Position numbers and translations under genes: made by a program. A stretch of DNA of 64,000 nt, from contig NZ_JALJXP010000006.1 of NCBI RefSeq assembly GCF_024170165.1, forward strand, positions 310,001 to 374,000. The letters run 5' to 3'. This stretch comes from Pseudomonas nitroreducens (GTDB lineage Bacteria > Pseudomonadota > Gammaproteobacteria > Pseudomonadales > Pseudomonadaceae). Positions 26,624-39,116 of the stretch are shown here, one piece after another. Numbering within the stretch: position 1 is the stretch's first letter; the number at the start of each line of letters is the position of its first letter. The notes under the pieces are model-generated. The model saw only the letters and a list, made by a program, of their open reading frames with translations, had not been told where the DNA came from and searched no databases.

Positions 26624-27048
26624 TGCCAGTCGAGCCTCGCCAGTTTCCACTCGGAGCCGTCGCGCCACCATTCCAGCTTCACGGAATAGTGCCCGGCGCT
26701 GTCGGGGATGAGGTTCTCGGCGCCGGTGAGGGCGACCTGCGCGTCGGTGTGGCCGCGGTTGGCATAGGTCGGGTCGATGCTGTTCTCGCTGCTGAGCAGG
26801 ATCACCTTGACCTGCTGGTGACGCAGGAACAGCAGCGTCATGGTGCGCTTGGCCCAGTCGCGATCGAGCTCGCCGTTGGCGCGAAAGTCACCGGCCAGCT
26901 GATCGAGCACGGCCCCGCTATTCTTGGCTTCGAGGTTGTCCTGCAACTGCTTGACGGCGGCGTCCAGTTGCGCGCGCGGATCGTCCCGGCCACAACCGCT
27001 CAAGGCGAACAGCAGCAGGAACAGAGAAAGAAACAACTTCCGTGGCAT
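26620..27048 (-). CDS. Putative lipoprotein with NTF2-like domain
   Basis: A 142-residue protein with a signal peptide ending in lipobox LSGC (Cys19). The mature part, an N-terminal helix (AVKQLQDNLEAKNSGAVLDQ) followed by beta strands ending in EWKLARLDW, resembles the NTF2/SnoaL-like fold seen in many small envelope proteins. No catalytic residues are evident. Gly then Arg after the cysteine gives no inner-membrane retention signal. It occupies the place of the conserved hypothetical PA5081 as I recall. Confidence 0.72.
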   Translation of the reverse strand: MPRKLFLSLFLLLFALSGCGRDDPRAQLDAAVKQLQDNLEAKNSGAVLDQLAGDFRANGELDRDWAKRTMTLLFLRHQQVKVILLSSENSIDPTYANRGHTDAQVALTGAENLIPDSAGHYSVKLEWWRDGSEWKLARLDWQ

Positions 27049-27226
27049 GGCTCACTAACTCCCTTATCGGTTTTTCGCTGGCCCGAGTATCATGCCCGAC
27101 ACCGTGGGGGCCGAAGACTGTTGATGGAAGTCGCGCCGCGGTAACGCGACTTTCTATTAGGTGGCGACAGGCCCTAGGATGGTTACTGGTCCGGAGCGAC
27201 CGTACGCATTGATCCAGGAGCGAGCC

Positions 27227-28198
27227 ATGCAAACTTTGTATCCGGAAATCAAGCCCTACGCGCGCCATGAACTGGCCGTCGAGGAGCCGCATGTCCTCTA
27301 TGTGGACGAAAGCGGCACGCCCGACGGATTGCCGGTTCTGTTCATCCATGGTGGCCCGGGCTCCGGTTGCGATGCCATGTCGCGGCGCTTCTTCGATCCC
27401 AATATCTACCGCATCGTCACCTTCGACCAGCGCGGCTGCGGCCGCTCCACGCCCTACGCCAGCCTGGAGAACAACACCACCTGGCACCTGGTGCAGGATA
27501 TCGAACTCATCCGCGAGCACCTGGGCATCGACAAGTGGGTACTGTTCGGCGGCTCCTGGGGCTCGACCCTGTCGCTGGCCTACGCCCAGAGCCATCCCGA
27601 GCGCGTGCTGGCGCTGATCGTGCGCGGCATCTTCCTCTGCCGCCCGCAGGAAATCCGCTGGTTCTACCAGGAGGGCGCGAGCCGCCTGTTCCCCGATTAC
27701 TGGGAAGACTACCTGGCGCCGATTCCTGCCGACGAGCACGACGACCTGCTGCAGGCCTTCCATCGCCGCCTGACCGGCCCGGACCAGATCGCCCAGATGC
27801 ACGCCGCCCGTGCCTGGTCCACCTGGGAAGGCCGCACGGCCACGCTGAGGCCGAACCCGGCGGTGGTCGAGCGCTTCGCCGACCCGCACCGCTCGCTGTC
27901 CATCGCCCGCATCGAGAATCACTATTTCGTCAACGACGGCTTCCTCGAGCCCGACCAGCTGCTGCGCGACATGCACAAGATCGCCCACCTGCCGGGCGTG
28001 ATCGTCCACGGCCGCTATGACGTGGTCTGCCCGCTGGACAATGCCTGGGCGCTGCACAAGGCCTGGCCCAACAGCGAGCTGCAGATCGTCCGCGACGCCG
28101 GCCACGTGGCCGGTGAGCCGGGCATTACCGATGCGCTGGTGCGCGCCACCAACGAGATCGGCCGGCGCCTGCTGAACCTGCCGCCGGAGGCTGAATGA
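27227..28198 (+). CDS. pip: Prolyl aminopeptidase (proline iminopeptidase)
   Basis: A 323-residue alpha/beta hydrolase (family S33) that removes N-terminal proline from peptides. The oxyanion motif HGGPG is at residues 41-45, and the nucleophile is Ser110 in GGSWGS. The catalytic Asp is in GRYDVVCP and the His in [15 protein letters not shown] precedes the ATG at 27227. It overlaps dtd by four bases (ATGA), an arrangement conserved in P. aeruginosa as I recall. Confidence 0.95.
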   Translation: MQTLYPEIKPYARHELAVEEPHVLYVDESGTPDGLPVLFIHGGPGSGCDAMSRRFFDPNIYRIVTFDQRGCGRSTPYASLENNTTWHLVQDIELIREHLGIDKWVLFGGSWGSTLSLAYAQSHPERVLALIVRGIFLCRPQEIRWFYQEGASRLFPDYWEDYLAPIPADEHDDLLQAFHRRLTGPDQIAQMHAARAWSTWEGRTATLRPNPAVVERFADPHRSLSIARIENHYFVNDGFLEPDQLLRDMHKIAHLPGVIVHGRYDVVCPLDNAWALHKAWPNSELQIVRDAGHVAGEPGITDALVRATNEIGRRLLNLPPEAE

Positions 28199-28632
28199 AG
28201 GGTCTGATCCAGCGGGTGCGTGGCGCCCGCGTCGAGGTGGACGGCGAAATCGTCGGCGCCATCGACCACGGGCTGCTGGCCCTGGTGGGGGTCGAACCCC
28301 AGGATGATCAGGAGTCAGTGAACCGTTTGTTGCACAAGCTGCTTAACTATCGAGTGTTTGGCGACGATGAAGGTAAAATGAACCTTTCATTGAGCGATGT
28401 CGGCGGCGGTCTGCTGCTGGTCTCGCAGTTCACCCTGGCCGCGGATACCCGAAAGGGGCTGCGACCGAGCTTTTCCAGCGCGGCGCCACCTGAAAAGGGC
28501 GCCGCGTTGTTCGATCTACTCGTGGAGCAGGCGCGAGAGCGTCATCCGCTGGTCGCCACTGGCCGTTTTGGCGCCAACATGCAGGTCCACCTGGTCAATG
28601 ACGGTCCGGTGACCTTTCTACTGGAGGCTTGA
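28195..28632 (+). CDS. dtd: D-aminoacyl-tRNA deacylase
   Basis: A 145-residue homodimeric enzyme that removes D-amino acids (and glycine) mischarged onto tRNA. The two signature motifs are visible: SQFTLAAD in the middle and the C-terminal NDGPVTF containing the cross-subunit Gly-Pro. Length matches the family. Its closeness to a D-glutamate catabolic locus is suggestive but probably coincidental, since dtd follows pip in related genomes without such a link. Confidence 0.95.
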   Translation: MKGLIQRVRGARVEVDGEIVGAIDHGLLALVGVEPQDDQESVNRLLHKLLNYRVFGDDEGKMNLSLSDVGGGLLLVSQFTLAADTRKGLRPSFSSAAPPEKGAALFDLLVEQARERHPLVATGRFGANMQVHLVNDGPVTFLLEA

Positions 28633-28769
28633 ACGCGCGGCAGCTTGTCATATCGCCGTGGGATGATGGTTAGGGCTTATGCACTTAGAACAATGCGCCT
28701 CCGGGAGCCCGAAGTACCCGTGGAAAAAATCGGGGAATCATTCAGGCTCAACGGGGTCGGAATTCAATC

Positions 28770-28798
28770 GCCAGCAGATTGGCATCGCCTTTGCTGGC
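28770..28798 (+). promoter_or_regulatory. Leader hairpin and possible sigma-54 promoter before opgG
   Basis: GCCAGCA (28770-28776) pairs with TGCTGGC (28792-28798), followed by TTTAATCGTTTT. Overlapping it, TTGGCATCGCCTTTGCT (28779-28795) has sigma-54-like GG-N10-GC spacing with TGGCA and TTGCT. If used as a promoter the start would be near 28806, 28 bases before opgG. The two readings exclude each other, and either could be chance. Confidence 0.4.
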
Positions 28799-28833
28799 TT
28801 TAATCGTTTTGTGTTCACGGACGAGGGGGACTC

Positions 28834-30405
28834 GTGATTTTCCGTTCCGTTCAACAACCGCTTTCGCGCCAAATCCTTCGCGGACTGGTCGGCTCCGCCC
28901 TGTTGGCGTTGAGCGCTACCCATGCCTGGGCCTTCAATCTCGACGACGTTGGCGAAAAGGCCAAGGCGCTGGCTGCAGAGAAGTACAGCGCACCGACGAG
29001 CAACCTGCCATCGGAATTCAGCGAAATGAAGTTCGCCGATTACCAGCAGATTCGCTTCCGTAACGAGAAGGCCTACTGGGCCGACGAGAAGACCCCCTTC
29101 AAGATCAGCTTCTATCACCAGGGCATGCATTTCGACACCCCGGTGAAGATCAACGAAGTCACGGCGACCGACGTCAAGGAGATCAAGTACGATCCCTCCC
29201 GTTTCGACTTCGGTTCGCTGAAATTCGACGCCAATGCCACCAAGGATCTGGGCTACGCCGGCTTCCGCCTGCTGTACCCGATCAATTCCGCCGACAAGCA
29301 GGACGAGATCGCCACCTTCCTGGGTGCGAGCTACTTCCGCATCATCGGCAAGGACCAGTGGTGGGGCCTGTCCGCCCGTGGCCTGGCGCTGGATACCGCG
29401 CTGCCGTCGGGTGAGGAATTCCCGCGTTTCCGCGAGTTCTGGATCGAGAAGCCCAAGCCCAAGGACAAGCACCTGGTGATCTTCGCGCTGCTGGATTCGC
29501 CCCGTGCGACCGGCGCGTACCGCTTCACCATCCGTCCGGGCAACGACACCGTGGTCGATGTGAAGGCTCGCGTGTTCCTGCGCGACAACAAGGTTTCCAA
29601 GCTGGGCCTGGCGCCGCTGACCAGCATGTTCCTGTTCGGCTCCAACCAACCGTCGTCGGAGCACAACTTCCGTCCGGAGCTGCATGACTCCACCGGCCTG
29701 CAGATCCATGCTGGCAACGACGAGTGGATCTGGCGCCCGCTGAACAACCCGAAACACCTGTCCGTCAGCGCCTACAGCGTCGAGAATCCGAAAGGCTTCG
29801 GTCTGCTGCAGCGCGGTCGCGAGTTCTCCCGCTACGAAGACCTCGACGATCGCTACGACCTGCGTCCGTCCGCCTGGGTCGAGCCGCAGGGCGACTGGGG
29901 CAAGGGCACCATCGAGCTGGTGGAGATCCCGACCCCGGACGAGACCAACGACAACATCGTCGCCTTCTGGAACCCCGAGAAGCGCCCGGAAGTCGGTGAG
30001 CCGCTGGACTTCGCCTACCGCATGCGCTGGACCAAGGACGAGCAGGCCCTGCACGATCCGAAGAACGCCTGGGTCATGCAGACCCTGCGCTCGGTCGGGG
30101 ACGTGAAGCAGAAGAACCTGATCCGCCAGCCGGATGGCAGCGTTGCCCTGGTCGTCGACTTCGTCGGCCCGACCCTCAAGGCACTGGCCGGAGATGCCCC
30201 GGTGAGCACCCAGGTGAGCACTGACGACAACGCCGAAGTGAAGGAAAATACCCTGCGCTACAACGCGGTGACCCAGGGCTGGCGTCTGACCCTGCGGATC
30301 AAGGTCAAGGATCCGAAGAAGCCGACGGAAATGCGCGCTGCCCTGGTGAACGGTGGCCAGACCATTTCCGAAACCTGGAGCTACCAGCTGCCTGCCGATG
30401 AATAA
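28834..30405 (+). CDS. opgG: Periplasmic glucan biosynthesis protein OpgG
   Basis: A 523-residue periplasmic protein needed for osmoregulated periplasmic glucans; recent family work assigns it a beta-glucanase/branching role. The GTG at 28834 follows GAGGGGGA and gives a signal peptide ending at ATHAWA (residue 33). The MdoG family pattern is clear ([15 protein letters not shown] [18 protein letters not shown] region and [15 protein letters not shown]). It overlaps opgH by eight bases. Confidence 0.95.
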   Translation: MIFRSVQQPLSRQILRGLVGSALLALSATHAWAFNLDDVGEKAKALAAEKYSAPTSNLPSEFSEMKFADYQQIRFRNEKAYWADEKTPFKISFYHQGMHFDTPVKINEVTATDVKEIKYDPSRFDFGSLKFDANATKDLGYAGFRLLYPINSADKQDEIATFLGASYFRIIGKDQWWGLSARGLALDTALPSGEEFPRFREFWIEKPKPKDKHLVIFALLDSPRATGAYRFTIRPGNDTVVDVKARVFLRDNKVSKLGLAPLTSMFLFGSNQPSSEHNFRPELHDSTGLQIHAGNDEWIWRPLNNPKHLSVSAYSVENPKGFGLLQRGREFSRYEDLDDRYDLRPSAWVEPQGDWGKGTIELVEIPTPDETNDNIVAFWNPEKRPEVGEPLDFAYRMRWTKDEQALHDPKNAWVMQTLRSVGDVKQKNLIRQPDGSVALVVDFVGPTLKALAGDAPVSTQVSTDDNAEVKENTLRYNAVTQGWRLTLRIKVKDPKKPTEMRAALVNGGQTISETWSYQLPADE

Positions 30406-32971
30406 CTCCACCGCTACCACCGCGCCGGTGGCCGATTATCTCGCGCACCTGCCCCTGTCGGCGCAGGAGCGTGAGCGGCTGGCCAAGGCCGGTTCCATCA
30501 GCGAGCTGCACGAGCAGCTCGCTGGCGACGTCGATGCTGACGACGCTGCACTGGCTTCGGTCGGTGCGCGTCTGCGCCACGGCTACGGCCAGGACCTCGA
30601 CGATGCGCAGATGCTGGGCATGGACGACAACGGCCGCACCTACCTCAAGGCCGCGCCGCCGATCCAGCGCACCAAGGTGATCCCCGAACCCTGGCGCACC
30701 AACCCGATCATGCGCGGCTGGCGCCGCCTGACCGGACGCAGCAACCCGGCCAAGCCTTCCCGCGACCTGCCCAAGGCCCGCTGGCAGCGCGTCGGCTCGC
30801 TGCGCCGGTTCATCCTGGTCCTGCTCATGCTCGGCCAGACCAGCGTCGCCACCTATTACATGAAAGGCATCCTGCCCTACCAGGGCTGGGCCTTCGTCGA
30901 CCTCGAAGAGATCAACCGCCAGACCTTCCTGCAGACCCTGGAACAGGTGCTGCCCTATGCCATCCAGTTCGGCGTGCTGGCGCTCTTCGCGATCCTCTTC
31001 TGCTGGGTCTCGGCAGGCTTCTGGACTGCCCTGATGGGCTTCTGGGAACTGCTCACCGGCCGCGACCGCTACCGTATCTCCGGTAGCAGCGCGGGCAGCG
31101 AGCCGATTGCCGCTGACGCCCGCACCGCCATCGTCATGCCGATCTGCAACGAGGACGTCCCGCGCGTCTTCGCCGGCCTGCGGGCGACCTACGAATCGGT
31201 GGCGGCCAGCGGCGAGCTGGATCGCTTCGACTTCTTCGTGCTCAGCGACACCAACCAGCCCGACATCGCCATGGCCGAAGAAAAGGCCTGGATCGAGCTG
31301 TGCAAGGAAGCCCTGGGCTTCGGTCGCATCTTCTACCGCCGCCGCCGGCGCCGGGTGAAGCGCAAGAGCGGCAACATCGACGACTTCTGCCGTCGCTGGG
31401 GCGGCCAGTACAAGTACATGGTCGTCATGGACGCCGACAGCGTGATGAGCGGCGACTGCCTGACCAAGCTGGTGCGCCTGATGGAGGCCAATCCCGAGGC
31501 CGGCATCATCCAGACCGCGCCCAAGGCGTCGGGCATGGACACCCTCTATGCGCGCATGCAGCAGTTCGCTACCCGTGTCTACGGCCCGCTGTTCACCGCC
31601 GGCCTGCACTTCTGGCAGCTGGGCGAATCCCACTACTGGGGCCACAACGCGATCATCCGGGTGAAACCCTTCATCGAGCACTGCGCCCTGGCGCCGTTGC
31701 CGGGCAAGGGTTCCTTCGCTGGCGCGATCCTCTCCCACGACTTCGTCGAAGCCGCGCTGATGCGCCGCGCCGGCTGGGGCGTGTGGATCGCCTACGACCT
31801 GGAAGGCAGCTACGAGGAATTGCCGCCCAACCTGCTGGACGAGCTCAAGCGCGACCGCCGCTGGTGCCACGGCAACCTGATGAACTTCCGCCTGTTCCTG
31901 GTCAAGGGCATGCACCCGGTGCACCGCGCGGTGTTCCTCACCGGCGTGATGTCCTACCTGTCGGCGCCGTTGTGGTTCTTCTTCCTGGTGCTGTCCACCG
32001 CGCTGCTGGCGGTGCACCAGCTGATGGAGCCGCAGTACTTCCTGGAGCCGCGTCAGCTGTTCCCGATCTGGCCGCAGTGGCACCCGGAAAAGGCCATCGC
32101 CCTGTTCTCCACCACCCTGACCCTGCTGTTCCTGCCCAAGCTGCTCAGCGTCATGCTGATCTGGGCCAAGGGCGCCAAGGGCTACGGCGGTGTGATCAAG
32201 GTGACCATGAGCATGCTCCTGGAGATGTTCTTCTCCGTACTGCTCGCCCCGGTACGCATGCTCTTCCACACCCGTTTCGTGCTGGCCGCGTTCCTCGGCT
32301 GGGAAGCCCAGTGGAAGTCGCCGCAGCGAGACGACGACGATACCCCGTGGAGCGAGGCGATCCGCCGCCATGGCCTGCAGACCCTGCTGGGCCTGTGCTG
32401 GGCGCTGCTGGTGGCCTGGCTGAACCCGCGCTTCCTGTGGTGGCTTTCGCCCATTGTCGGCGCCCTGATGCTGTCGATCCCGGTCTCGGTGATCAGCAGC
32501 CGGGTCAAGCTGGGCCTGGCCTCGCGTGACGAGAAGCTGTTCCTCATCCCCGAGGAATACGACACTCCCCGCGAGCTGCGTGCCACCGACGAGTACACCT
32601 ACCAGAACCGCTGGCAGGCGCTGAAGGACGGCTTCGTCCGTTCCGCCGTCGACCCGGTGCTGAACGCGCTGGCCTGCGCCATGGGCACTGCCCGCCACGG
32701 CCAGTCCGCCGCCATCGAAGCGACCCGCACTGCGCTGGTCGAGAAGGCGCTGGAAGCCGGCCCCGAGCAGCTCGACGGCAACCGTCGTCTGGCGCTGCTG
32801 AGCGACCCGGTGGCGCTGTCGCGCCTGCACCTGGCGCTCTGGCAGGGTGACAAGGAGCAATGGATCGGCCCCTGGCGGCAATCGCTGCAGGCCGATGCCC
32901 ATGCCCCGGCCGTGCCCCTGGCTCCGGTCGCGGAGCAGGGCGCCATGGCGCTGCCCGCCGCGCAATCCTGA
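30398..32971 (+). CDS. opgH: Glucans biosynthesis glucosyltransferase OpgH
   Basis: An 857-residue inner-membrane GT2 glycosyltransferase that polymerises beta-1,2-glucose from UDP-glucose and extrudes it to the periplasm. An N-terminal cytoplasmic region and two transmembrane segments are followed by the catalytic domain with VVMDADS (DxD), further acidic residues and [10 protein letters not shown] (RxxRW motif), then several membrane segments and a cytoplasmic tail. The ATG at 30398 lies within the end of opgG, ensuring coupled translation. Length is close to that of P. aeruginosa MdoH. Confidence 0.95.
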   Translation: MNNSTATTAPVADYLAHLPLSAQERERLAKAGSISELHEQLAGDVDADDAALASVGARLRHGYGQDLDDAQMLGMDDNGRTYLKAAPPIQRTKVIPEPWRTNPIMRGWRRLTGRSNPAKPSRDLPKARWQRVGSLRRFILVLLMLGQTSVATYYMKGILPYQGWAFVDLEEINRQTFLQTLEQVLPYAIQFGVLALFAILFCWVSAGFWTALMGFWELLTGRDRYRISGSSAGSEPIAADARTAIVMPICNEDVPRVFAGLRATYESVAASGELDRFDFFVLSDTNQPDIAMAEEKAWIELCKEALGFGRIFYRRRRRRVKRKSGNIDDFCRRWGGQYKYMVVMDADSVMSGDCLTKLVRLMEANPEAGIIQTAPKASGMDTLYARMQQFATRVYGPLFTAGLHFWQLGESHYWGHNAIIRVKPFIEHCALAPLPGKGSFAGAILSHDFVEAALMRRAGWGVWIAYDLEGSYEELPPNLLDELKRDRRWCHGNLMNFRLFLVKGMHPVHRAVFLTGVMSYLSAPLWFFFLVLSTALLAVHQLMEPQYFLEPRQLFPIWPQWHPEKAIALFSTTLTLLFLPKLLSVMLIWAKGAKGYGGVIKVTMSMLLEMFFSVLLAPVRMLFHTRFVLAAFLGWEAQWKSPQRDDDDTPWSEAIRRHGLQTLLGLCWALLVAWLNPRFLWWLSPIVGALMLSIPVSVISSRVKLGLASRDEKLFLIPEEYDTPRELRATDEYTYQNRWQALKDGFVRSAVDPVLNALACAMGTARHGQSAAIEATRTALVEKALEAGPEQLDGNRRLALLSDPVALSRLHLALWQGDKEQWIGPWRQSLQADAHAPAVPLAPVAEQGAMALPAAQS

Positions 32972-32976
32972 CCCGG

Positions 32977-33010
32977 CGCCTCCCTCGTCCCGCCCGGGGC
33001 GAGGGAGGCG
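32977..33010 (+). terminator. Terminator after opgH
   Basis: CGCCTCCCTCG and CGAGGGAGGCG form a perfect 11-bp stem starting five bases after the stop. The T-rich stretch (GGTTTCGCCTGTTTTC) lies slightly downstream, so efficiency is uncertain. Confidence 0.7.
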
Positions 33011-33194
33011 TGGCGGTTTCGCCTGTTTTCCCCGCGCACCGCTGCTGGTACCCTTCGCCAGCTATCCAGAAAAGATTGAGATATCCGCCGCATGGGGTAC
33101 GCTTCGCACCCTTCTGTGCCCGGCATGCCTGGGCGCGCGCGATTCGATCGCTGGAAAAAACAAGAAGTTCTTTCACTTGCTTGGGAGTATGGGG

Positions 33195-33992
33195 ATGAAA
33201 AAGTACCTGGCATCGCTGGTGATGGGCGTCTGCGCCCTGGTCAGCGTCAGCGCGGCTCAGGCCGGCGCCATCGATGAAGCGGCCAAGCGCGGCACCCTGC
33301 GCGTGGGCATGGACCCGACCTACATGCCGTTCGAGATGACCAACAAGCGCGGTCAGATCGTCGGCTTCGAAGTGGACCTGCTCAAAGCCATGGCCAAGTC
33401 CATGAACGTCAAGCTGGAGCTGGTCTCCACCGGTTACGACGGCATCATCCCGGCTCTGCTCACCGACAAGTTCGACATGATCGGCTCGGGCATGACCCTG
33501 ACCCAGGAACGCAACCTGCGCCTGAACTTCTCCGACCCCTTCATCGTGGTTGGCCAGACCCTGCTGATCCGCAAGGAGCTGGAAGGCGAGATCAAGTCCT
33601 ACAAGGACCTGAACGATGCGAAGTACCGCATCACCTCGAAGATCGGCACCACCGGTGAGTTCGTCGCCAAGAAGCAACTGTCCAAGGCCCAGTACCACGG
33701 TTTCGACAACGAGCCCGAAGCGGTCATGGACGTGGTCAACGGCAAGGCCGACGCCTTCATCTACGACTCGCCCTACAACGTCGTCGGCGTGAGCAAGTTC
33801 GGCGCCGGCAAGCTGGTGCACCTGGACCAGCCGTTCACCTACGAGCCGCTGGCCTTCGGTCTGAAGAAGGGCGACTACGACTCGATCAACTTCATCAACA
33901 ACTTCCTCAAGCAGATCCGTGAAGACGGCACCTACGATCGTCTGCATGACAAGTGGTTCAAGAACACCGACTGGCTCAAGGACATGGAATAA
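33195..33992 (+). CDS. Polar amino-acid ABC transporter binding protein (family 3)
   Basis: A 265-residue periplasmic binding protein. GGGAG lies eight bases before the ATG at 33195, and the signal peptide ends at SAAQA (residue 23). Family 3 motifs are present: LRVGMDPTYMPFEM, the GFEVDLLKAMA segment and DMIGSGMTLTQER. It is followed by a permease and an ATPase of the polar amino-acid class, so the complex imports an amino acid such as glutamine, glutamate or histidine; the substrate cannot be fixed from sequence. A hairpin separates it from the permease gene. Confidence 0.9.
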   Translation: MKKYLASLVMGVCALVSVSAAQAGAIDEAAKRGTLRVGMDPTYMPFEMTNKRGQIVGFEVDLLKAMAKSMNVKLELVSTGYDGIIPALLTDKFDMIGSGMTLTQERNLRLNFSDPFIVVGQTLLIRKELEGEIKSYKDLNDAKYRITSKIGTTGEFVAKKQLSKAQYHGFDNEPEAVMDVVNGKADAFIYDSPYNVVGVSKFGAGKLVHLDQPFTYEPLAFGLKKGDYDSINFINNFLKQIREDGTYDRLHDKWFKNTDWLKDME

Positions 33993-34017
33993 TCCACGTC
34001 TGACGCAAGTCGACCCG

Positions 34018-34042
34018 ACGCGCAGGCCACAAGCCTGCGCGT
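34018..34042 (+). other. Hairpin between binding-protein and permease genes
   Basis: ACGCGCAGG and CCTGCGCGT form a perfect 9-bp stem with a CCACAAG loop, followed by TCGCATTTTC. It likely acts as a partial terminator or mRNA stabiliser, keeping binding protein in excess. Confidence 0.6.
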
Positions 34043-34065
34043 TCGCATTTTCACGGTAGAGATTC

Positions 34066-35028
34066 GTGGCTAGAACGAAACGCGCAACCTGGCCCTGGCA
34101 CGGGCTGACCGGACTGATCCTGCTGATGATCGGCCTGGCCCTCTGGTACTCCACTTCGCTGATCTCCTACGAGTGGCGCTGGAATCGCGTCCCGCAGTAC
34201 TTCGCCTACCAGGCCGAAGAACCGTTGCGGGCGGACAACGTCTCGCGGGTGGAGAAGATCGAGGATCAGGGCGGCAACGCCCGCGTCACCCTGGTGGACG
34301 AGGACGGCAAGCAGCAGGTGCTGACCGTGGCCGCCGACAGTCTGCAGTTCTCCGAGAACGACGATGTCGCCGAAGGCGATGTGGTCGGCTCGACCCGCCA
34401 CTGGGCCGCCGGTCCGCTGGCCTGGGGCTTGTGGACCACGGTATGGATCTCCTTCGTCTCCGGCGCGTTCGGCCTGTTCATCGGCCTGTTCACCGGTCTC
34501 TGCCGCCTGTCGAAGAACCCGACCCTGCACGACCTCTCGACCCTCTACGTCGAACTGGTGCGCGGCACGCCGCTGCTGGTGCAGATCTTCATCTTCTACT
34601 TCTTCATCGGCACCGTGCTGAACCTCTCCCGCGAGTTCGCCGGGGTGGCGGCGCTGGCGCTGTTCACTGGCGCCTATGTGGCCGAGATCGTCCGCGCCGG
34701 TGTGCAGTCCATCGCCCGCGGCCAGGATGAAGCCGCGCGCTCCCTGGGCCTGAACGCTGCGCAGTCGATGCGCCATGTAATCCTGCCGCAGGCCTTCAAG
34801 CGCGTACTGCCGCCGCTGGCCGGGCAGTTCATCAGCCTGGTCAAGGACACTTCCCTGGTCTCGGTGATTGCCATCACCGAGCTGACCAAGAGCGGCCGCG
34901 AGGCGATCACCACCTCGTTCTCCACCTTCGAGATCTGGTTCTGCGTCGCCGCGCTCTACCTCGTGATCAACCTGCCGCTGTCGCATCTGGCGGGGCGCCT
35001 GGAGCGGAGGCTCGGCCAAAGTGATTGA
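34066..35028 (+). CDS. Polar amino-acid ABC transporter permease
   Basis: A 320-residue inner-membrane permease of the HisM/GlnP class starting with GTG. After the first transmembrane segment (residues ~14-30) there is a hydrophilic insertion of about 65 residues ([11 protein letters not shown] to DVVGSTRHW) before the main five-helix core; relatives are usually near 220-250 residues. The EAA loop is visible ([20 protein letters not shown]). The stop overlaps the ATPase gene by eight bases. Confidence 0.88.
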   Translation: MARTKRATWPWHGLTGLILLMIGLALWYSTSLISYEWRWNRVPQYFAYQAEEPLRADNVSRVEKIEDQGGNARVTLVDEDGKQQVLTVAADSLQFSENDDVAEGDVVGSTRHWAAGPLAWGLWTTVWISFVSGAFGLFIGLFTGLCRLSKNPTLHDLSTLYVELVRGTPLLVQIFIFYFFIGTVLNLSREFAGVAALALFTGAYVAEIVRAGVQSIARGQDEAARSLGLNAAQSMRHVILPQAFKRVLPPLAGQFISLVKDTSLVSVIAITELTKSGREAITTSFSTFEIWFCVAALYLVINLPLSHLAGRLERRLGQSD

Positions 35029-35755
35029 AGTCCGTAATCTGACCAAGGTCTACGACACCCGCGGGCTGGTCGTGCGCGCGGTGGATGACGTCAGCACTGG
35101 CGTCGCCCGCGGCGAAGTGGTGGTGGTGATCGGCCCGTCCGGCTCGGGCAAGTCCACCTTCCTGCGCTGCCTGAACGGCCTGGAAGAGTTCGACTCCGGC
35201 TCGGTGAGCATCGACGGCGTCGACCTCGCCAACCCGAAGACCGACATCAACGCCTACCGCCGCGAAGTCGGCATGGTGTTCCAGCACTTCAACCTGTTCC
35301 CGCACATGACCGTGCTGGAGAACCTGTGCCTCGCGCAAAAAGTTGTGCGCAAGCGCGGCAAGGCCGAGCGCGAGGCCAAGGCCCGTGCACTGCTGGAAAA
35401 GGTCGGCATCGGCCAGAAGGCCAACGAATACCCGTCACGCCTTTCCGGCGGCCAGCAGCAGCGGGTGGCGATTGCCCGTGCGCTGTGCATGGAGCCGAAA
35501 GTGATGCTGTTCGACGAGCCCACCTCGGCGCTCGACCCGGAGATGGTCGGCGAGGTGCTGGACGTGATGAAGACCCTGGCCGTGGAAGGCATGACCATGG
35601 TCTGCGTGACCCACGAGATGGGCTTCGCCCGTGAAGTGGCGGATCGCGTGCTGTTCTTCGATCACGGCAAGCTGCTGGAGGACGCCGCTCCGGCGGAGTT
35701 CTTCGCCCAGCCCAGGGATGCGCGTGCGCAGACCTTCCTGCGGCAGGTGCTGTGA
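35021..35755 (+). CDS. Polar amino-acid ABC transporter ATP-binding protein
   Basis: A 244-residue ATPase with Walker [10 protein letters not shown], signature LSGGQQQR, Walker [14 protein letters not shown] and switch His in VCVTHEMGF, all typical of the GlnQ/HisP class. The GTG start at 35021 lies inside the permease gene. A strong terminator follows. Confidence 0.94.
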   Translation: MIEVRNLTKVYDTRGLVVRAVDDVSTGVARGEVVVVIGPSGSGKSTFLRCLNGLEEFDSGSVSIDGVDLANPKTDINAYRREVGMVFQHFNLFPHMTVLENLCLAQKVVRKRGKAEREAKARALLEKVGIGQKANEYPSRLSGGQQQRVAIARALCMEPKVMLFDEPTSALDPEMVGEVLDVMKTLAVEGMTMVCVTHEMGFAREVADRVLFFDHGKLLEDAAPAEFFAQPRDARAQTFLRQVL

Positions 35756-35771
35756 GGCTTTTGCCTCGGTG

Positions 35772-35798
35772 AAAAAGCCGCCTTCGGGCGGCTTTTTT
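35772..35798 (+). terminator. Terminator after the amino-acid ABC operon
   Basis: AAAAAGCCGCC, loop TTCG, GGCGGCTTTTTT: a canonical intrinsic terminator with a UUCG tetraloop. Confidence 0.92.
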
Positions 35799-35810
35799 GT
35801 GCCCGTGATC

Positions 35811-35880
35811 TTGTAGGAGCGAGCTTGCTCGCGAACAAACCCCGCTGCGAACTCTGTTCGCGAGCAAGCTCGCTCCTACG
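35811..35880. repeat. REP-type inverted repeat (GTAGGAGCGAGCTTGCTCGCGAA)
   Basis: TTGTAGGAGCGAGCTTGCTC (35811-35830) and its inverted partner (ending GCTCGCTCCTACG at 35880) surround about 17 unique bases. A similar element lies at 62413-62471. It marks the junction between the PA507x-like and PA042x-like gene blocks. Confidence 0.85.
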
Positions 35881-35926
35881 AAAATCGCTTCGGCGCTCGC
35901 TGGCGATCCCTCAAATCCCAGGCAAA

Positions 35927-35954
35927 AAGAAACCGCCCCGGGGGGCGGTTTCTT
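35927..35954 (-). terminator. Terminator of the DEAD-box helicase gene
   Basis: AGAAACCGCCCC and GGGGCGGTTTCT form a perfect 12-bp stem with a GG loop. On the minus strand it is followed by TTTT, nine bases after the helicase stop. Confidence 0.88.
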
Positions 35955-35962
35955 CTACAGCA

Positions 35963-38059
<2,097 letters not shown>

Positions 38060-38213
38060 GCGGGGTTCCTGTAGGCCGGCGACCTGCCGGCTCGAGGGCG
38101 CGTGATTTCAGGCTCGGGGCGAGCGCTCAGCCGATGGCTGGAAGCACCCCGTCCACGATACGCCGGCGTTGCGCTGGCCGGGATCGCGGACGGTAAGCCC
38201 GGAGCAATGATCC

Positions 38214-39062
38214 TCAGCGGGGGAGCTTGAGGTTGTTCCAGAGCGCCAGGCTGGGTTCAGCCTGGTTCAGGGTGTAGAAATGCAGACCGGGTGCGCCGCC
38301 TTCGAGGAGGCGTTCGCACATGTCGGTGATGACCTGCTCACCAAAGGCCTGGATGCTGGCGATGTCGTCGCCGTAGGCTTCCAGCTGCTTGCGAATCCAA
38401 CGGGGGATTTCCGCGCCACAGGCGTCGGAGAAGCGGGCCAGTTTGGTGTAGTTGGTGATCGGCATGATACCCGGTACGACCGGAATGCTGACACCGAGTT
38501 TCTCCGCACGCTCGACAAAATGGAAGTAGCTGTCGGCGTTGAAGAAGTATTGTGTGATGGCAGAGTCGGCGCCGGCTTTGACCTTGCGCACGAAATTCGC
38601 CAAATCATCCTCGAAATTACGCGCTTGCGGGTGAACTTCCGGATAGGCGGCAACTTCGATGTGGAAGTGGTCGCCGGTTTCGGCGCGGATGAATTCCACC
38701 AGTTCGTTGGCGTAGCGCAGCTCGCCGCTGGCCATGCCCATGCCCGAAGGCAGGTCGCCGCGCAGGGCGACGATGCGACGAATGCCAGCGTCCTTGTAGT
38801 GCGCCAGCAGGGCGCGCAGCTCGGGCTTGGTATCGCCGACGCAGGACAGGTGCGGGGCAGTCGGCACCTTCACTTCACCATCCAGCTGCAGCACGGTGGT
38901 CAGGGTGCGGTCACGGGTGGAGCCGCCGGCACCGTAGGTGCAGGAGAAGAAGTCGGGTTTTTTCGCGGCCAGCTGGCTCGCGGTGGCCAGCAGTTTTTCA
39001 TGGCCGGCTTCGGTCTTGGCGGGGAAGAACTCGAAGCTGAAACGGCGTTCTTTCTGACTCAT
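38214..39062 (-). CDS. metF: 5,10-methylenetetrahydrofolate reductase
   Basis: A 282-residue FAD-dependent TIM-barrel enzyme reducing 5,10-methylene-THF to 5-methyl-THF, the methyl donor for methionine synthesis. Family segments are clear: FSFEFFPAKT at the start (catalytic Glu), TYGAGGSTRDRT, and the ALRGDLP loop. The ATG at 39062 follows AAGGAACG. It is the last gene of the sahH-HD-metF unit, so SAH removal and methyl supply are cotranscribed behind the SAH riboswitch. Confidence 0.95.
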   Translation of the reverse strand: MSQKERRFSFEFFPAKTEAGHEKLLATASQLAAKKPDFFSCTYGAGGSTRDRTLTTVLQLDGEVKVPTAPHLSCVGDTKPELRALLAHYKDAGIRRIVALRGDLPSGMGMASGELRYANELVEFIRAETGDHFHIEVAAYPEVHPQARNFEDDLANFVRKVKAGADSAITQYFFNADSYFHFVERAEKLGVSIPVVPGIMPITNYTKLARFSDACGAEIPRWIRKQLEAYGDDIASIQAFGEQVITDMCERLLEGGAPGLHFYTLNQAEPSLALWNNLKLPR

Positions 39063-39116
39063 GGTCGTTCCTTCGGCGCCGCGTCGTTGCGCGGCTGCCG
39101 GCATGTGCCGTCGACT

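Noticed and set aside
30305..32965. An 886-codon antisense frame opposite opgH
   Set aside because: Shadow of opgH; low-complexity product without domain features.
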